From Eumeta japonica (Eukaryota > Arthropoda > Insecta > Lepidoptera > Psychidae), in contig BGZK01001285.1 of NCBI GenBank assembly GCA_005406025.1, forward strand, positions 1 through 64,000: DNA of 64,000 nt, written 5' to 3'. The position numbers were made by a program, and so were the translations under genes. Positions 47,160 to 60,617 of the stretch are shown one piece after another. The notes beneath the pieces are model-generated. The model made no database searches. It was not told the DNA's origin and saw only the letters and a list, made by a program, of their open reading frames with translations. Every line of letters begins with the position of its first letter. Within the stretch, counting starts at the first letter, position 1.

Positions 47160-48965
47160 TATTCAAATAAAGATATAGATGTAGATTTTGGTTTTGACAA
47201 TTTTTTTCGAATATTTCAGTTATAACTACACAACATTTAAAGTCACTCCCGCCGAATCTCTATTAAAGCGTAACGTCGATGATTGTGGCGTTGAATTTGA
47301 ATTTGCATATATCGATTATAATGATATTCCTAAAAACTTTAAGTCTATAAAAATGAACTATACTGTTGATCTTGATGGCATCTCTATAAAAATAATTAAT
47401 TAAATAATAGACTGCATTGCTCCGTGTTTAGTATCGATTTTTAAAGCTTGTGTTGATGGTGGTGTGTTTCCAGATCTAACGAATCAAAGTAAACTAATTC
47501 CAATATTTAAATCTGGTAGTATATCCGACCCTTCTAACCTTAGATCAATATCAATACTACCGACACTTCAAATTACACACCAACAGATTTTCGAAAAACT
47601 GATTGTGAATCAACGATCGCCGTATTTTTATAACAATAATTTGATGAAAGTTAAAGAGTTTGGACTTATAAAGGGTCGCTCGACAACCGAAGCTGGTTTT
47701 GAGCTCATTGAGCAGATTTTTGGTGCTTGTGAGGAATCACGGAACGCAATTGGAGTTTTCTGTGATTAATCCAAGGCATTCTGATTGAGTTGATAATGAT
47801 ACATTGATCAGAAAACTACGTTACTACGGCGTCAGGGGTCTTCACTAGGACTTCTGGAGTCATATTTGAGTAGTAGCAGAGTGTTGTTATTAACGGCGAG
47901 AGGTCTTTGGGGTCTGCAATTAGTATGGGTGTGCCACAGGACTCAGTTTTTGGACCATTTTTACTTCTATTTTACATTAATGATCTACCACACCTTGTGA
48001 AGGACGAGCATGAGATCGTACTGTTTGCTGATGGTACTTCCTTGAATTTTAAGGTTAATAGACTACAACCAGATTTTGAAGAAATAAACAGTACTATCTC
48101 AGAAGTAGTCGAGTAGTTTACAATTCACAATCTTTTACTCAACGACAAGAAAACAAAAATAATTAAATTTTCGTAGACTTAAACTAAATTAGTCTATACA
48201 AACGTAGTAGTCAGGGACGAGATACTCGATGTTGTGGACACGACTCTATTTCTTAGTCTGACTTTAGAATAATAAGTTACAGTGGAATTTCCATATAATG
48301 AAATTGGCGAAAAAGCTTAGTTCTGCAGCATATGCAGTCAAAATAATTCAGTGGCTTACAAATGAAAACACCGTAAGATTAGCTCACAGTCTCATGACCT
48401 ATTAGTCTCATGACCTAGAATTTTATTGTGGAGTCATGCAACCTATATAAACACAATTTTTGTATTGCAGAAGCGAGATAATCATACCATTAAAGGACCA
48501 ACAGCAATCTCTCAGAAAAATTTTTATAGAAATTATTATTTTAACTATACCGTCACAATACTTATAAGAAAACCTGGTACATGTCAAGAGAAATATAAAA
48601 TTGTTCCAAAAAAGAGCAACATTAATAATATTAATACTAGACATAAGAATGACCTTTAAATTCAAAATTTTCCGTTTCAAAAATTTAAACCTTTTATTTA
48701 AAAAAAGTTATATGGTATGGGCTATTATGACGTATCTGAATATATTAACGAAAAAACCCATGGCACTGAACTGCTCAACTATCAGGCTGCTCAATGTAAT
48801 TTTTAAAAGTTGAGCTAGTTTTATTAACTATCTATCACGTATCTTTGAGCGATACCGAAAAACGAATCAGCCTTCGGAATGGGTTTTAATGTTAGTACCA
48901 CAAAAATGCCGTAATGACCTATTTAAAGTGTAATTCTATTACCTACGAAATAAAGATATTTTTGA
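47160..48965 (+). pseudogene. Jockey-like LINE relic, RT to 3' end
   Basis: Longest LINE copy here. Pieces in order: YNYTTFKVTPAESLLKRNV; MNYTVDLDGISIKIIN; GGVFPDLTNQSKLIPIF; ISILPTLQ; EFGLIKGRSTTEAGFELIEQ; GVFCD; GVPQDSVFGPFLLLFYINDL; EIVLFADGTSLNF, where catalytic FADD is FADG (48024-48035); NLLLNDKKTKIIKFS; DEILDVVDTTLFL; TIFVLQKR; and NINNINTRHKNDL near the C-terminus. It ends with CTACGAAATAAAGATATTTT. At least six stops or frameshifts. No endonuclease domain precedes it, so it is a 5'-truncated dead copy. Confidence 0.92.
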
Positions 48966-51420
48966 TATTTATTGAAAGTAAAAAAGTGTTTTAGTATAAC
49001 TCGGTTTGTTGTTGAACATAAGTCGCCTCTTCAAATGTGACCGCAATATAAGACCTTTTCGTGAGAGTTGATGAATGTATTATAATAAATAAAATTCAAT
49101 GTGACGTTTGCTGAAGAACCTACAGGTGCTAAAAAATTTTAGCCAATGTATTCTATCGATTGCCCGATGCGCAAGTGAAAAGCATGAGCGGATACCAATA
49201 TATCTTAACTTTTATTGTTCTAGGAGATTTCTTGTATCATGGTTTCAATTGGTATATCTTTATGAAGTATTTTTGAACTCATGGTAAAACTAATTGCTGA
49301 AATGAAAGTTCTGCCATTTACACGTAAAGCATATACATTGTAATGTGGTCATGGCCGTACTATTTCAGTACCAATGGCTAACAACAGCCTTGCTAAAGGT
49401 TTCATGGTTGTTTATTTAGTTTCTAATAAAATAAAATAAAACTTAAGCTTCGGCCGTTTTGCAAACTTTCATAAGTAAATTGAAATGAAGTTTTACGTAA
49501 TGGATTTTAAGATAGATTTTACGAGATGATAAATTGTAGTTACGAGTTCTTGTTCTTCTATAAGCCATAAACTTTCGAGTAGATAATTCACTGAACTTGA
49601 AAATTCACTGAGATTTAAAAATAAGTTTAAATATTTAATACGTACTATTTAACAATTTTTACTTAAAATAACTCGAACTGGTCGAAGACGCTGTAAGCTC
49701 GTTGGCTCCGATAATAAGATGATTATGCAGTGCTGAGTCAATTTTAAAATCAAATGAAAATCAATTTTGAAAACGTCACTGAACAAAATATCTTTACATA
49801 AATTACTGAGTAACTTCAAACCACTCTTTTTTACTTTATCTAAAATAGAGCTAGGCACTAATATTTGCCGCTCTGAATTGTCTGCGAATGACGCAATGCG
49901 CATTTCTGATTCCTCCTTCTTCACACCTGCATTCCTGTTTTACGACAATGCGACACTTTGTGTGACTAAATTCACAGCGGCAGAGATTAGTGTGCTGTAC
50001 TGTATCTTGTATTATTTAGATCAGCACATGATAAGTTGCTAATTCTCTCAACAGAGAGTGTATCTCGATGTTCTTCGTATTTTGACTCTTCAGTAAAATG
50101 AGGAATATATGACGAACAGATGCTGTCTGCTTGCAATTTGAGTTGGTAGTTATTGACTGCAAATAACGTTTCATTAACAGTTTACTAATTAGCACGACAT
50201 TGGTATTGAATTTTATTAAAAATAATTCTAATAATTAAATTTTCTCAAAGAAAACTCTGTATGTTATTCTGAATGAAATTAAATATTTTAGTTTTTCTAT
50301 TTGTAAAAGTAGGCAGTTGACATGCATCAGATTTCCCTTTCCATAGAATTTTTAAAGTAAAGTAAGCAATTGTCTATCTTAGAACTAGGAACGCTATTAC
50401 AATGTAGAAGGCTATTGCATAATATTAGTAAAACAAATATTATAGATCTAACAATGTAGTCAAAAGCTCTTATAACATGTTGATAGCAAAATTTTATTTC
50501 TCTTTCTAACAAAATAACTCTTAGTGATGTTGTATATTACGCAGAATTATTTTGATTTTCCTTAAAATGACTACAGTGTGAAAACACTTCAAAATATTCA
50601 TAGATTAACTTAGTTGATAATCTCCGGAAGGTGGATGACGTTGGTAATTACGTTTTCGCTTTTAAAAGAACGAACTCAAACTATCTCCGCCAATATAATA
50701 TTTTTTCCATTAATTGATAATATAAACATTTTATGACAGAAGCTTGCAGATAAGATTTTTAAAATCTGGCTATAGTGTCACTTAATTCAACGAAAAATCG
50801 TAACAAGTTAATTTGGATTGTAGAAGGCAACAGGTTCGATATCTGGTCACAAGCGAATAGACCAACGAATATATTTAAATCGAATCAAGCTGTTTTATCC
50901 GATCGTTGCAGAATTCTTTAAGCCGTCGGTCTCGGATCTTACTAGCGCTTTGATAATAGCGATCATTAATAGCCGTCTACTCTCTCCGCGCCATCACGAG
51001 GAAAATAGAGTAAACTCCGTTCGATATAAAAAACTGGCCAAGAGCATTTGGTACCATGCTCATTATAGGATTCCGAAGCTATTATTACAAAGAAATGCAC
51101 TACATATGAAAAAATATGTTGTTACACTTTTTCTATGTTTCCCGCACAGAATAGTTATAAGCACTTTAGTCGTCTATAACTAGAAAAACAGGTAAGAATG
51201 TCTTACTATGTTACTATTAAACTAGTGTAAACTAAAACACCTTAGCCAAAAAGCATATCTTCATGGCACTTACATCCTTCATCCTTTTGTTAAGAAATGC
51301 AGTTTTTCAGGAATAACCAAAAAAACAGTATATCCGACCACGTTCAAAATAATTTTCGTTGAAATTGTTTATTAAGCCTTATTTTTTTAATATTTTTTAA
51401 ATATACGGTTTAGAAAATAA
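48966..51420. other. Long stretch without a recognised gene
   Basis: 91-codon frames on both strands at 49649-50042 overlap and match no family. A GC-richer, non-repetitive patch at 50900-51010 (CGTCGGTCTCGGATC, CTCTCCGCGCCATCACG) may be a small conserved element. Nothing else was seen. Confidence 0.4.
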
Positions 51421-51812
51421 AAGAGGGTTAGGAAGTGGGGGCACAATTTCCACTATTTTCAAAGCGATTGTTTCCGAATTTATTCACGTAAACAGAAAAA
51501 TTACTTAGAAACCTTACAGTGTATTTAAAAGAACTGTAGAAATATGTGTCATACGTCGATGTTTGCTGAAAAACCTTTTTATTTTCTGTTACATGTATGG
51601 AGTGCCCCTCTTAGAAAAAAATATTTTTGTTATTTAACTACCAAACTGAGTAGCGGATTATACAAGACATTTGCACTATAAATTTCATATGTATACGTCT
51701 TGTAGTTTTTGAACAAAATAGCTGTGACATACAGACGGACGGATGGATGAACATGATAAACTATAAGGGTTCCGTATTAGTCGTTTTGTTTCGGAACCCT
51801 AAAAAGGATTTT
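51421..51812 (+). repeat. Dispersed lepidopteran repeat with GGGTTCC hairpin
   Basis: CTGTGACATACAGACGGACGG (51721-) leads to AACTATAAGGGTTCCG and TTTCGGAACCCTAAAAAGGA, whose GGGTTCCG/CGGAACCC arms pair. By recollection this ending is common in moth and butterfly genomes. Preceding GGGGGCACAATTTCC and TACCAAACTGAGTAGCGG probably belong to the same element. No coding sequence. Confidence 0.55.
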
Positions 51813-51954
51813 GCGAGCATATGCCTTTACAGTCTGGTCACAAAAACCTGTCAAAATAAACGAAACAAAAAGGCGATTTTTTTTTAATAAAAAAAATTAC
51901 ATAAAACCGCAAAGCTAAAATGGAGAAGATTGTTAAAAACACCGGCAAATCGAA

Positions 51955-52250
51955 ACGTTTTCTATATATTAAGATTAGGCGGTATCGGCTTATAAATTTA
52001 CGGCGCCGTTCGCGTGAGGCCTTAATCGTTGCCCTGGTGTTAATTGAATCTAAGTGGGGCGGCGTCGCGCACCTCTCCCCCCTCTCCCCCGTTCTCCTCG
52101 CAGGTGCCGGGGCTTCTCCCGCCGCCGACAGGTGATCGTTTGAATGGGAGAATTATGAAAACTTTACCCCGCAAGCCGTCTAACCTCACAGCCTTCAATT
52201 CGAACCTCGCTCGAGATCGGATGAAACGTGACGATAATTTATAAACGTTT
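51955..52250. promoter_or_regulatory. GC-rich island, candidate regulatory element
   Basis: TTTACGGCGCCGTTCGCG, GGGGCGGCGTCGCGCACC, a CT-rich CCCCCCTCTCCCCCG run (52078-52092), CTCGCAGGTGCCGGGG and GCCGCCGACAGGTGATCG, the last two with CAGGTG E-boxes (52102-52107, 52129-52134). The two overlapping plus frames are compositional. Confidence 0.4.
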
Positions 52251-52329
52251 TCGTAAATAAATGGTGTTGATTAACACTTCATTTAAATTTAACAGAAATA
52301 GGACTATTCAGGTATCGTAGCCATTAGCT

Positions 52330-52700
52330 CATACTTAACTGACATTTGTTTAAAGGGGGCTTCCGAGAGTCACAAATATAGAAGGAACAAATTAGAAGAA
52401 AATTTTGTAAAAAAAGGAAATATCGAAAGGCTATAAAATTATGGATACATAAAAACATGCATTTCTATTGTGAAATCGACCTAAAGCAGAAGTAAGGTAA
52501 AACCTAAGATGTTAGTAACAAATATAGATATAGATGGTTACAAGAAATTGTAAAATCACAATGACAGCCAAAAGAAAAATCGTGTATTTAAAAAAACGGA
52601 GAAGGGTGAGTAAGACTCGCACCTTGAGGGTTTCGTACAAACACGCTTTTTTTTTTTAATTTTTTCGATCATTCGGTATTTTCATAACAGAAAGTTCAAA
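52330..52700 (+). repeat. Possible dispersed repeat debris
   Basis: AAGGGTGAGTAAGACTCGCA followed by CCTTGAGGGTTTCGTACAAA (52603-52642) resembles a lepidopteran repeat with the ending GGGTTCCGTAC. Identification rests on pattern memory. Confidence 0.3.
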
Positions 52701-55140
52701 AATGTTCTTTCATATCTGGGTCCACAATATATCAATTCGTCAACTGTGAAACTCATTTTTTAATAAAAAGTGTGTCATATATATATTTACAAATCAACAA
52801 TTTCTAGACTTCACGAATGCTGTGACACCAAACTTGCTTATCTTTCAATTTCATAGAACGCGAGGATTCTCTGCCTACCATTCTGGGAAAAAGGCGTGAG
52901 TTTATACATATATTTATATATTGTATAATATATACCTAAAGAAGTAGCTACATTGTGTGACGAAGCTGCGAGAAATCTAATTTTTGACAGTAGAGCTGCT
53001 AATTAATAGTTTTCTCTTCTGGGATCAAGCATTGCATCAAAACTTCTATATAACTTCAATTAAGTTTATTGAAATAAATATCAGCGAATGATCACTCGGG
53101 GCTGTCTTTTTATACAACGTTATACATTTCTTTTCAATTAAAATTGATCAAAAAATAAAAATTTCCTTCAGTCATACTTGAACTCCAAATTGCGTGATGA
53201 TTGAATTTCGTCTATTTATATCATTCTGTAAATAGAATCTCTGTTAATAAATGTAGCGTATTTTGGGAAGCATATGTAATTTTTTAAAATAAAATTGGAT
53301 GTTTGATTAAGGAATGTTTCGCGGAATTTAAATTACTGTGAATACTGTAATTATTTGAGAATAGGTACGATATTTGTTTAATTGTACAGAATTCAATTCT
53401 CGATCAATACAAGTAGGATTTTTTGTGCAATTTTCATTATTCATATGACTATTTTGCGGAATTCATATAGTAATTTTATGTGCATCCCCATTAAAAATAC
53501 GATCCCCGTTTAGTATAGATGGGATGTCTCGCGCAATTTACATGATGTATGTCTAATTTTTATTCATACGTGTAATTTACGTAATCATTGTATGTGTCTC
53601 ACGGTTCCAAGTTACGTTATCGACCGACACATATGAGGAATTTAACATACGATATACAGAAAGGCGTGTGTTTTCCGAACAGCATGATGATTTTCGTCAA
53701 TAAACCAAAGTGTTACAATGCATTGGCAGGAACTAGCCCACCAATCGAGATCAAGCGATTCCGTGCACTTTTCCTTGTTTCAGCCGTGGCTGTAATATGT
53801 TTTTCGATTCAGTGGAAAATGCAGCTAGGTTATTGACGGATGTGGCGTTGCTGAAAGGCTTCCCGGTAAAGGGTAGTTAGTCGCGATACACGTGCACGAT
53901 ATGTGTGCGTTAGTCGACCCCGATATCCCGGGTCGCGAGCCCGTCGCTGTAGGTGGGTTTCGCACGCATGATTTCTTTCGTCGTTAACGCACTGTGTTGT
54001 TGAAATAACGGATGCGTGTACCGTAAAAAAATGAAATCTGCCTTCAGAAATCTGTTGAAATAATTTGTCGTTTTTGGAATCGGTTTCAGTTCTCGGGTGA
54101 AGTTGTATCTCTTTAGAAGTAGAAGATACACTTTCGATTTAATATTTGGCGGTTTCTTAATCACATTTATATGAATTATGTTCTTTTTTTTTGGTTTGAT
54201 TTAACTGAAACTTTCAAATAATTCTATAAAAGCAAAAAAGAAATTAAATCGGTCCATAATTGATGGAGTTATCGACGAATATACAAATAATAATATATAT
54301 ACAGACCAATGTAGGACCTCCTCCTTTTTATGACAAAAATAAAGAAATAAACCTTTTGGTAGACACATGATCAAATCCAAACGCACAACATTGGAATTCA
54401 GAATCGAGTGATTCACAATTGAATTATCATTGTAAAAATTTAACAGATTTCGTACACCGGTGCAGTTATAGATTATTTTTTTTTAGAAAATCTTAAAATT
54501 TGGTTAAATTTGAAAAATAAACAAATAAATAGAAAATCTTAAGATAATAGACATATAAATATTTTTATTACGGTAACTTTTATAAAACTTTATCCTTCGC
54601 GGCAAACCGCAATGAACTCGTGAATGCTCACAATCATATACTTATAGCATTACGACTACGACATCTTGTTGGTTTAAGTGAGCAATTCCTGTATGTATGT
54701 AAATTTATAGATGCGTATCTTGGCAAGGATTGTAATGTTACTGAAGGTATTTTGTTTTTTTTTAAGGTTTTGTTTTTCAAGTTTATCTATACAGGTTTCA
54801 TTTTTAGCATAACACGTTTTAACATAAAAAAATAAATGTTGCTTCAGGGAGCCATTTCGTATAATTTTGAGATGATTGCATGGTTGCTGTGTCGTTAGAT
54901 GTAGTATTGAAGTAACAAAGGGCTAGATGTAATATTTTAGGAATAGATGGCACTGCACCACATCAATTAAATAGATCGCACCACGTCACATTGTTAAAGA
55001 ACGAGCAGGTAGCGGGTAAATTTAGCATATTAAGTGGTGTACATTTATATACTTAAATATTTATTGTTGCGTAGAAATATAAGCAAATTTTCTCGTGAGA
55101 AGTCATCATATTCGCAAGGCAAACTCGAAAAACTCAGAGC
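52701..55140. other. Long AT-rich stretch, nothing recognised
   Basis: No gene or partnered repeat was found. Patch 53820-53960 is GC-richer. Frames at 53588-53836, 53910-54164 and 54620-54835 have no known domain. Confidence 0.45.
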
Positions 55141-55264
55141 AGAGTACGGTTGCCCAAGTACTTATCGCGATACGATTCGATAATGACTTTAGAAGAAAAT
55201 ATATTTGCTATTACACGAGAATTCCCTTGTAGGCTGAGCCGATTACAGTGTATGTTTTTATCAA

Positions 55265-55765
55265 TGCTTAACTCAGATTTATCGCTTTCGCTCCGTACAT
55301 CCCGTGAGACCGACGGCGCCAGCAGCAGCAGCGGCCGATAGCTCGCGCTTTTCGTGAAAGCATTTAAACGTATTCAACTCCCGTAAATCGCGCCGGGTAG
55401 CGGTTCCACCGGCGGAGCTCCTCGGCCTCCGTCGACCGCTAAATCTCCGAGTCTTGATAGTCGTCGATCCCCGTGGAAGGAGTCACAAAAGAAGCGGCGC
55501 GCGGAGAGCTGCACCGTAAATTAGGAGCGGGCGCTAACAAAGGCGGGCGGGGGCGCGGCGCTTTGTGCCGCCCGCCCCGAGGTGGCGCGGCCGTAGGCGC
55601 ACTCGATTAACCGGCCCCGAGCTCATTATCGGGCGCGCCGGCGCCCCTCGCCCCCGACGAGCGGATTCTTTTAAGCGCGCAGGTTTCGCGTGTCAGTAAC
55701 TTAAGTGTGCGAATACAATTACCGGGTGACGAGAGCCGGGGCCGCTGGCGCAGCGCCGCTTCGCT
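55265..55765. promoter_or_regulatory. Large GC-rich island, candidate regulatory element
   Basis: About 500 bp of high GC with CAGCAGCAGCAGCGGCCG (55320-55337), CGGTTCCACCGGCGGAGC, GGCGGGCGGGGGCGCGGCGC, a CCGCCCGCCCCGAGGTGGCGCGG stretch split by the weak CTCF-like site, and GGGCGCGCCGGCGCCCC. Palindromic GGCGCGCC-type words are frequent. The 87-codon minus frame is compositional. The highest GC in the window. Confidence 0.42.
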
Positions 55766-55934
55766 GTATTGATTCCGTGTTGATACGTCAAGATACAGCG
55801 AATTAATACAAAGCTTGGTGATGTTAGTTTTGTATGTGTCGATTATAAAAACTGTGCTAGGTGATCCCACAATTTTTCCATTTCAGATTGAAAATTGGAA
55901 TTTTAACTCTGTCAACCCAATTCATTTATGAAAA

Positions 55935-56435
55935 TTTATTCCCTTTATAAAAAAAATTAAAATTGTTTAAAAGAAATAGTGATCGGCATAAAATTAATAC
56001 CAGAAACAAAAATAAACTGAGTTTACATTTTAGTCGATTGCGCAAAATCACAAATTCATTTAGAGGGTTCTGTTTGCGCAAATTCAATAAGGTCCCTGTG
56101 AATAAACAAGATTTACCCCTATATAAATTTAAGAACGTTTTTAAACTATAACTCAGAAAAAAGGTTATTACACAATTTCTGAATATTTACAAAACAAATA
56201 TTTATTGCCATAAGCGGCTGGACTTCTTACCGGGCTGTTTCGTTCATTAATGGTTTTGTATTCGTTTTGGCTATGCATGACGAAATTAGGAAAGAGCTAC
56301 CCTTATGTTTCTTGTTCGTTCTTTTTGAGAGAAAACTACCTTCCTAATGGGCGGTAAATGTGCAAAATTTATGACGTATTTCAAGTTTTATATTGTAAAC
56401 TATGAAATAAAGATATTTTGAATTTAGATTTGATT
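55935..56435 (+). pseudogene. Jockey-like LINE 3' end fragment
   Basis: The frame 55963-56151 contains NSDRHKINTRNKNKLSLHFS and FNKVPVNKQDLPLYKFKNVF, the C-terminal end of the same Jockey-like protein as at 48.6 kb (NINTRHKNDL). Its 3' untranslated tail ends CTATGAAATAAAGATATTTTG (56400-56421), nearly identical to the tail at 48945-48965. Everything 5' of the last ~70 codons is missing, as in a strongly 5'-truncated insertion. Roughly intact reading frame in the part that remains. Confidence 0.88.
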
Positions 56436-59400
56436 GAGGTGTTCGGAGCTTAGATCCTGCTCGTTGGTCCAGACCAGTTGAACATTGTTGATGGCTGTTG
56501 TCACTGATACCGTAACAACGCAGGGTTTAGTATATACATAAGCAAAGTAAAGGAATTAACACCAATAATATAAAATAAATGGAGATGTTTATTTCACAAG
56601 GTGACACTATAAAATAATATATCGTGTTCCATATTGATTAAAACATAATATTTCAAAATTATAATACAAACTAATATTTTGAAAGCGTAAGGAATCCGGC
56701 TTCTGTTCATTTCTTACATGCCTTCCATGATGACCTAACTAGAAAATATTTCTTGCATCATTTATGCAGTGTCATCAATTTATGGCCATAATTTTATACA
56801 CCTTCCGAATACATCTACTGCCTGATTTCATAACTTGAATTTGAAATTCATCAACGTTTTGATTGATGAAAACGTTTTATAATACAAAAGCGATTCGGTT
56901 CCGACTAAAATTTTAAATTGTGGAAATTAACCTTTCTCCAGAGGCACATCAATACTATATCAAATTATTTATCGTTTAAAACCGCATCGACGTAATAGAT
57001 CAATTGTTACTATACGATTTTAAACGAAGAATTAAAAGAAAACAACAAAGACCGATAACATATCGATCAGTCGTTGTTTCGTGCCGTCATTTTTATTTTA
57101 ACGGTATTAGTCAATTATAAATCATGAATTTTATACAATATTACAATGTACTGTGTTATTTTACTATATTAGGACTAATTTGTAAAGCATGTTTAGGCTA
57201 GCAGTGTTCCGTTTTTAACACTCGTTACTTAATCACATACTAGCTTCATTTATTTATTTTGTTTTTTTTTTTTAATATTGCAGAGTTCGTTAATTTAACA
57301 AACTTCGATTTACCTTATTCTCTTTTCTCATTTTCTACGGCCGTTTCCAACAAAAATCGATAACAACACGATTCTTTAACGTATTTATTTCACACTGAAC
57401 GTAATCGATGATTAATTATAACAATTAGTAACTGTTAACAATTCATAACTATTCCAATTTTCTCCTTTCCGAGTACGAGCTGCCGTGAAAAGCGCTTCGG
57501 CAAACTGATCTTATCTGAACACTTGGCAACCCGGCCTCCAAGTTTGAGAGAAACAGTGAGGCACAAGCCGTGTGCCTGTTCGCACGAACCGTTTCAAGTT
57601 CTACTATTAAGTTTCGCTAATTTTAATCGATTCTAAAAAAAAAGGTTTGTAAATTGGACTGTATATATATAATGATATTTCATCCATTAGTTTGAGAAAA
57701 GAAATAAGGACGTGTGTTTCTCTGAAAATAAGAATTTTTATTCATTAAATGCTAACTTAAACAATTACATTATTTATGCGTAAAAACAAACATTTACTTG
57801 CCTGAAAATAAGAAAATCAACATTAAAAGCCCTTATTTCAGGTCTATTAATCTAATTTTATATAAATCAACAATTTTATAATAAACTAAAAATTTATTAA
57901 AATTCTTTGACAGTTTATGTTTTTCAACAGATAACGCGGCAGAGACATAATTCTATGCAGCGCAATAATAAAGAAACACTAAAGAGGTTTTCTTTACATA
58001 TATATTTTTAATCTGCCATCTTCCATATATTTCAAAGATTATGAAAACACTTCGTCTGCAATATTTTATAGAGCCTTGAAAATGCGTAGCGGTAACGCAT
58101 TTAAATGCTAAAAACTACCAGAAGATAAATGAATATTAATTTGTGTCAGTAAAGATAATTACTAACTTTAATCAATGACAATTGAGTCAGTGGTAACTCC
58201 AAGCCTGATGTATTCCTGTACTCTAAAAGACTATAGCTTTGTCAGTACAGAGCGCTGTGTCAATTCACATTTTCAATTATGTATACATGTAATGTTAAAT
58301 ATGATGCTACTTTTTTATGTAATGTTATTATGTAAAATTTCAATTTGAAAATTTGAAATAGTAATTTTTTTTCGACAGTAAAAAAATCTGTATTTCTAAA
58401 AGTAAATATGAGTTTTTTAAGAAATTAAAAAAAAAATTCGCTTATTTTTTGCTACCTAGGATTTTTAAAAATTTTCGTTCATCACTTAAACTTTACTCGG
58501 TTAATCATGGCCTGAGGAAAAAAGTCATAGAGCCTTTTTATATAACATTTGGAACTCTACACATTCTAATAAGAACTTCTTTGTTTAACTTTTGCTATTC
58601 CCACGTAGTAGCGAAAAAAACAGTTTTATATTTTTTTTTAACCCTTGCCGGAAGCTGCAGACATGAAAACCTTTACACATTGTTTTTGTATCGTTAAAAT
58701 TACATATTTGACATATGCAACGACATAACGCAAAGTTAGTGCCAAAGTTTTTATTTCAAACCTTATTTGACTGGACTTTTATTTTACTGGATGAGAAAAT
58801 TTTTCCTTATAATATTTACCTTTGGAAACGCCATACGACATTTTCACGCCGCAACATGGTTGTACATTACAATTGGTCAACAGAAAATATGAAATTTATG
58901 TAACTTTAATAAATTTTACTAATAATAATTTTACTAATAATATGACATACTTTGTTGTAAAAAGTATGCTATTATAAAGAGGAATCTTTGTTTTTAAACT
59001 TTATATCATTTCAGGTCTCTCACAAGGTATAATTACAATATAACTCATTAAAAACTTTTTGAATGAGCACGATTTAGCTCGATTGGCTTTATTAATTCAC
59101 GTAATTTATTTTTTAATTTAACCGGATTCTTGAGGAATAAAAGCCTAGAATAATGGGAACTCTTTCACGTTTATCTTTTTTTTTTAATAACAAATTTAAT
59201 TTCAACAAATGTAACTTATTGAGAGAAATAAAGAGTTTTGGACAAGAGTGTCTGAGTTCCTTAACCATAGAGTAACCTTAGCCTAGTATTTTTTTTTGTT
59301 TTTTGTCTCTTTTATTTTTTTTTTTCTGTTTTTCGTAAGCTGTTTCAGGTGTCGCTGCAAGTAAATAAGCGGGATTTTCTCAATCGTAAATCTATTTTAC

Positions 59401-59759
59401 TTCTTCAATTTAATTTTCTTTCTAATTTTACCATACATTACTATTCTATGATTTATGCGTTTTATTAATATAAAAAACTTAGCAGCTTGCACGTTCGGAT
59501 TTTCAAAATTTTTAAATTTTGGTTTCTATATCTCAAAACTCGGTTATCACTAACATCTTATCTGAACTATTATTATCTATTACTGCCTCGCATGTGACTT
59601 TTATCAATCAGGCGGTTCTCTAAAGGGATAACTAATGCAATGGCAGACGCCGAACTAAACAGTAAAAGCGCCGAAACCCCACCGAATCTTTGTAAAACCG
59701 TAGCTAACCGCCGTTATTAATAATAAAAAAGTAATGAGCTGAATATATTCAGAAAGGAG
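56436..59759. other. Long AT-rich stretch, nothing recognised
   Basis: Apart from a modest GC rise at 57475-57600 (GAGCTGCCGTGAAAAGCGC, CAACCCGGCCTCCAAG) the stretch is AT-rich. Frames at 58449-58903 match no family. No RNA gene was seen. Confidence 0.45.
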
Positions 59760-60135
59760 ATACTGCATAGTTAAATACGGGTCGTCGGCTCTCCTCGACG
59801 ATTTAAAAGTCCTTTCGGGCGCGGCCGGGGCGGGCGGCGGCTGTCCGGGGCACGCGGCCGTAAGTCACCGCGCAGCCGCTCCGCGAAGGAACAGGTGCCC
59901 CCACTTTATCATACTCCTAATATGCGAACTTCACGCCGTGAATGTTAAAATGGAGTACCGCCGTTAACGACGGCAGCGAAGTTCCTCTGTAATTAGGAAA
60001 GCGCGACGCGGCGATTGCTGTGGAATTTGTGCGCTTAAATGTCTCCCGCGGATGCGGTGCGCGGATGCTGCGTCTGTTTGTTGTTATCGAATTTTATCAG
60101 AGTACAACATTCCAGCAGTCCGTGTGGCACAGAAC
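59760..60135. promoter_or_regulatory. GC-rich island, candidate regulatory element
   Basis: GGGCGCGGCCGGGGCGGGCG (59817-59836), GGCACGCGGCCGTAAG, CACCGCGCAGCCGCTCCGCG, CCGCCGTTAACGACGGC (an interrupted palindrome), and GTAATTAGGAAAGCGCGACG with a TAATTA core. The 64-codon frame has no known domain. Confidence 0.4.
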
Positions 60136-60612
60136 GACCAAACGAGGTCAAGGTCTTGGATACGCGCAGCTTGGATAAAAAATTAGCGCTTTTCTCGTTT
60201 TACTTAGACGATGGGCTTGCATTTAGTTTCTAATATATTGATGTTTTAAAACGTAAGTCTTTAAATATTTGTTTATTAAAACTAATACTGAATAAAATAC
60301 CCACAATTTGAATTAATTGATAAACTGGATTATAAATATAACTAAGAATTTCGTGCATGAACCTCCATGAACTCTCATTTGCTATATTGTTATGCGTTCC
60401 CCTTAAATAATTAGCAGAAAATTATATCAAACCGAAATACCTATTTATAAAATTATGTAAGTCCTAAAGTTGTACCTTTATAACTTTCAATAAAATTGGG
60501 ATTATATGTTTGCTTAGGATCATCTATGCGCATTTCAATGTCAAATAGTTTCTAAAATAGAAAATCTCCATATAAAGCACTAAAAAAAGTTACACATCTA
60601 CGTTTTGTATTA
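60136..60612. other. AT-rich DNA, nothing recognised
   Basis: Nothing beyond AT-rich sequence was seen. Confidence 0.45.
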
Positions 60613-60617
60613 AGTGT

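Noticed and set aside
49649..50042. Paired 91-codon frames on opposite strands
   Set aside because: No family resemblance, AT-rich and no splice or promoter support.
50820..50860. Second SINE or tRNA from a GGTTCGATATC B-box-like word
   Set aside because: No A box at the right distance and no tail.
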